From: Phycisphaerales bacterium
GTDB taxonomy: Bacteria; Planctomycetota; Phycisphaerae; Phycisphaerales; SM1A02
Direction: 5' to 3'
Assembly (NCBI GenBank): GCA_014238205.1
Contig: JABABM010000022.1
Span: 1-40,973 of the forward strand
DNA length: 40,973 nt
This document shows, piece after piece, positions 40,006 through 40,973 of this stretch. Below the pieces are notes generated by a model. It was not told the origin of the DNA, did not search any database, and worked only from the letters and a program-made list of their open reading frames with translations. The first letter of the stretch is position 1; the number at the start of each line of letters is the position of its first letter. A program made the position numbers and the translations under genes.

Positions 40006-40973
40006 ATGACGAACACAGACTCGAACAACACCGCAATCATTCTGGATTCCGCGGAATCCACCGTACTTCCCATGGTCGAGATTCAGGACCGAGGCGAATA
40101 CGTCATGATGACCCTCGAGAATCTCAAGTCGTCCGAGGCCTACTCGGGCCTGGATGAGGAGGAGTTCGAGCGATGCATGGACTGTGCAACGCGGCTGACG
40201 CAGAAGATCGTGAATCACTACACACGATGCATCGCCGAAGGCGAGGTCGGGGTCGAAGGAGTCGGCAGGGCCATCTCCGAGGAGATCGCGTCCGAGCAGT
40301 TTCCGAACATCCTTCTGTATGGGAACGTGCAGGCGGGCAAGACGCTTGTGATGCAGTTGAGTGCCGCCATGTGTCTGGACAATGGATTCAGATGCGTGAT
40401 CGTACTCACTCCCGACTTCACCTCGCTTCTGGATCAGACGGCGCTCCGTTTCGACGACATCGATGATCCACTGTCGGTCGTTGTTCGTTGCAGGGAGCCC
40501 TGGTCCGCGGACGCTGAACTGATCCGCCGGGAGTTGCCTCATCAGGGACTGGTGATTGTCGCATCGAAGAACTCGCACAATCAGAAGCGGCTGCTGGAGT
40601 TTCTGGATGAGATCGAAGCGAGCGGCTGTCCGGTACTGGTCATCGACGACGAGGCCGATCAGGCGACTCCGGATACGAATACCCGCCGCAGAGCCCTGGG
40701 CACGAATGGAACGATGGTACGCGGCAGCACCATCAATCGTCGCATCATCAGCAACGACGATCCCGAAGAACTCGGCCAGTCTCTGATGCAGAAGCTCACG
40801 CACAGCGTTCTGATGACCGTCACTGCCACTCCGCAGGCCCTGTTGCTCCAGGATCCCGGAACTGCGCTCCGACCCGACGACGTCTTCGTGCTCGAGCCTG
40901 GGAAGGGGTACATCGGCGGAGACTACTTCTTCAATGACGCTGCGCTTCAAGGCGATGGGCCGTTGGTCATGGT
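40006..40973 (+). CDS. Z1-type ATPase/helicase-like protein, N-terminal part (cut by window edge)
   Basis: An AGGAG site before 40006 sets the start, and the frame stays open for 322 codons to the right edge. The P-loop is GNVQAGKT (residues 106-113, Lys112), the Walker B motif is VIDDEAD (212-218, Asp214 and Glu216), and motif III is TATPQA (273-278). A GSTINRRI segment and YIGGDYFF follow. This order and wording (xVQSGKT, IDDEAD, TATP, YxGxxxFF) are those of Z1-domain proteins, which in known loci occur with PD-(D/E)XK proteins, Hsp90-like ATPases, methyltransferases and AIPR proteins in restriction-like systems. It probably uses ATP to act on DNA together with the nuclease encoded upstream. 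Confidence 0.75.
   Translation, partial: MTNTDSNNTAIILDSAESTVLPMVEIQDRGEYVMMTLENLKSSEAYSGLDEEEFERCMDCATRLTQKIVNHYTRCIAEGEVGVEGVGRAISEEIASEQFPNILLYGNVQAGKTLVMQLSAAMCLDNGFRCVIVLTPDFTSLLDQTALRFDDIDDPLSVVVRCREPWSADAELIRRELPHQGLVIVASKNSHNQKRLLEFLDEIEASGCPVLVIDDEADQATPDTNTRRRALGTNGTMVRGSTINRRIISNDDPEELGQSLMQKLTHSVLMTVTATPQALLLQDPGTALRPDDVFVLEPGKGYIGGDYFFNDAALQGDGPLVM

Noticed and set aside
39592..40950. Long minus-strand frame opposite the acidic-tail and Z1 genes
   Set aside because: The + strand frames have ribosome binding sites and, for Z1, all ATPase motifs; the minus frame has no recognisable feature.

Overview
The window looks like chromosomal DNA of a planctomycete, most likely from the Phycisphaerae group. 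The basis is the mix of several sulfatases, secreted FG-GAP/VCBS and CRTAC1-type proteins, a transmembrane Ser/Thr kinase, and five unrelated exported proteins that all end in the same cysteine-linked dockerin-like tail (an NGDG-type calcium loop, then VDVxDLLxVIxxWG). Many genes have good AGGAG-type ribosome binding sites, and these set the starts chosen here. No rRNA, tRNA, transposase, integrase or CRISPR array was seen.

Positions 1-31 kb read as an ordinary, mostly secreted or envelope-directed genome. In order they hold: a cut-off glutamine amidotransferase, a CRTAC1 protein and a TPR lipoprotein in one minus-strand operon; a diheme c-type oxidoreductase with a dockerin-like tail and a VCBS protein; an exported MsrB-MsrA fusion; four sulfatases at 8.2-15.1 kb, one fused to its own formylglycine-generating enzyme domain; two tiny membrane proteins; a Cys-rich YHS-like lipoprotein; an RND adaptor and pump pair (16.1-20.5 kb); a cupin; a dockerin-tailed protein of unknown function; a 1296-residue multi-module secreted protein; a PASTA-less receptor kinase; a HAF-repeat protein; and an EF-hand esterase. 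Next come a ChaA-type Ca2+/H+ antiporter and, translationally coupled to it, a PD-(D/E)XK nuclease-like protein.

From about 33.4 kb to the right edge the window changes character and looks like an accessory island, probably for defence or inter-element conflict. It starts with a near-consensus promoter, a folded stretch of about 110 nt that ends in a perfect intrinsic terminator, and an operon of four very small proteins. Then follow three tightly overlapping genes of no recognised family (34.8-38.5 kb, visibly more AT-rich). The third of these has what I read as a Lon-type (S16) Ser-Lys protease domain fused to a helical TPR-like region. Last come a Cas4/RecB-like Fe-S nuclease, a protein with a strongly acidic tail, and a Z1-type ATPase/helicase that runs off the edge.

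The most interesting signal is a repeated non-coding element, GTCAGAT-N16-GTACT. It stands in front of the nuclease gene, twice in front of the acidic-tail gene, and in front of the Z1 gene; a degenerate copy precedes the three-gene operon. The N16 is always exactly 16 nt and forms a small hairpin whose two arms change together between copies. In each leader a second, unrelated hairpin follows before the start codon. This ties the nuclease, acidic protein, Z1 ATPase and perhaps the Lon-like operon into one jointly controlled system that I cannot match to a described one.
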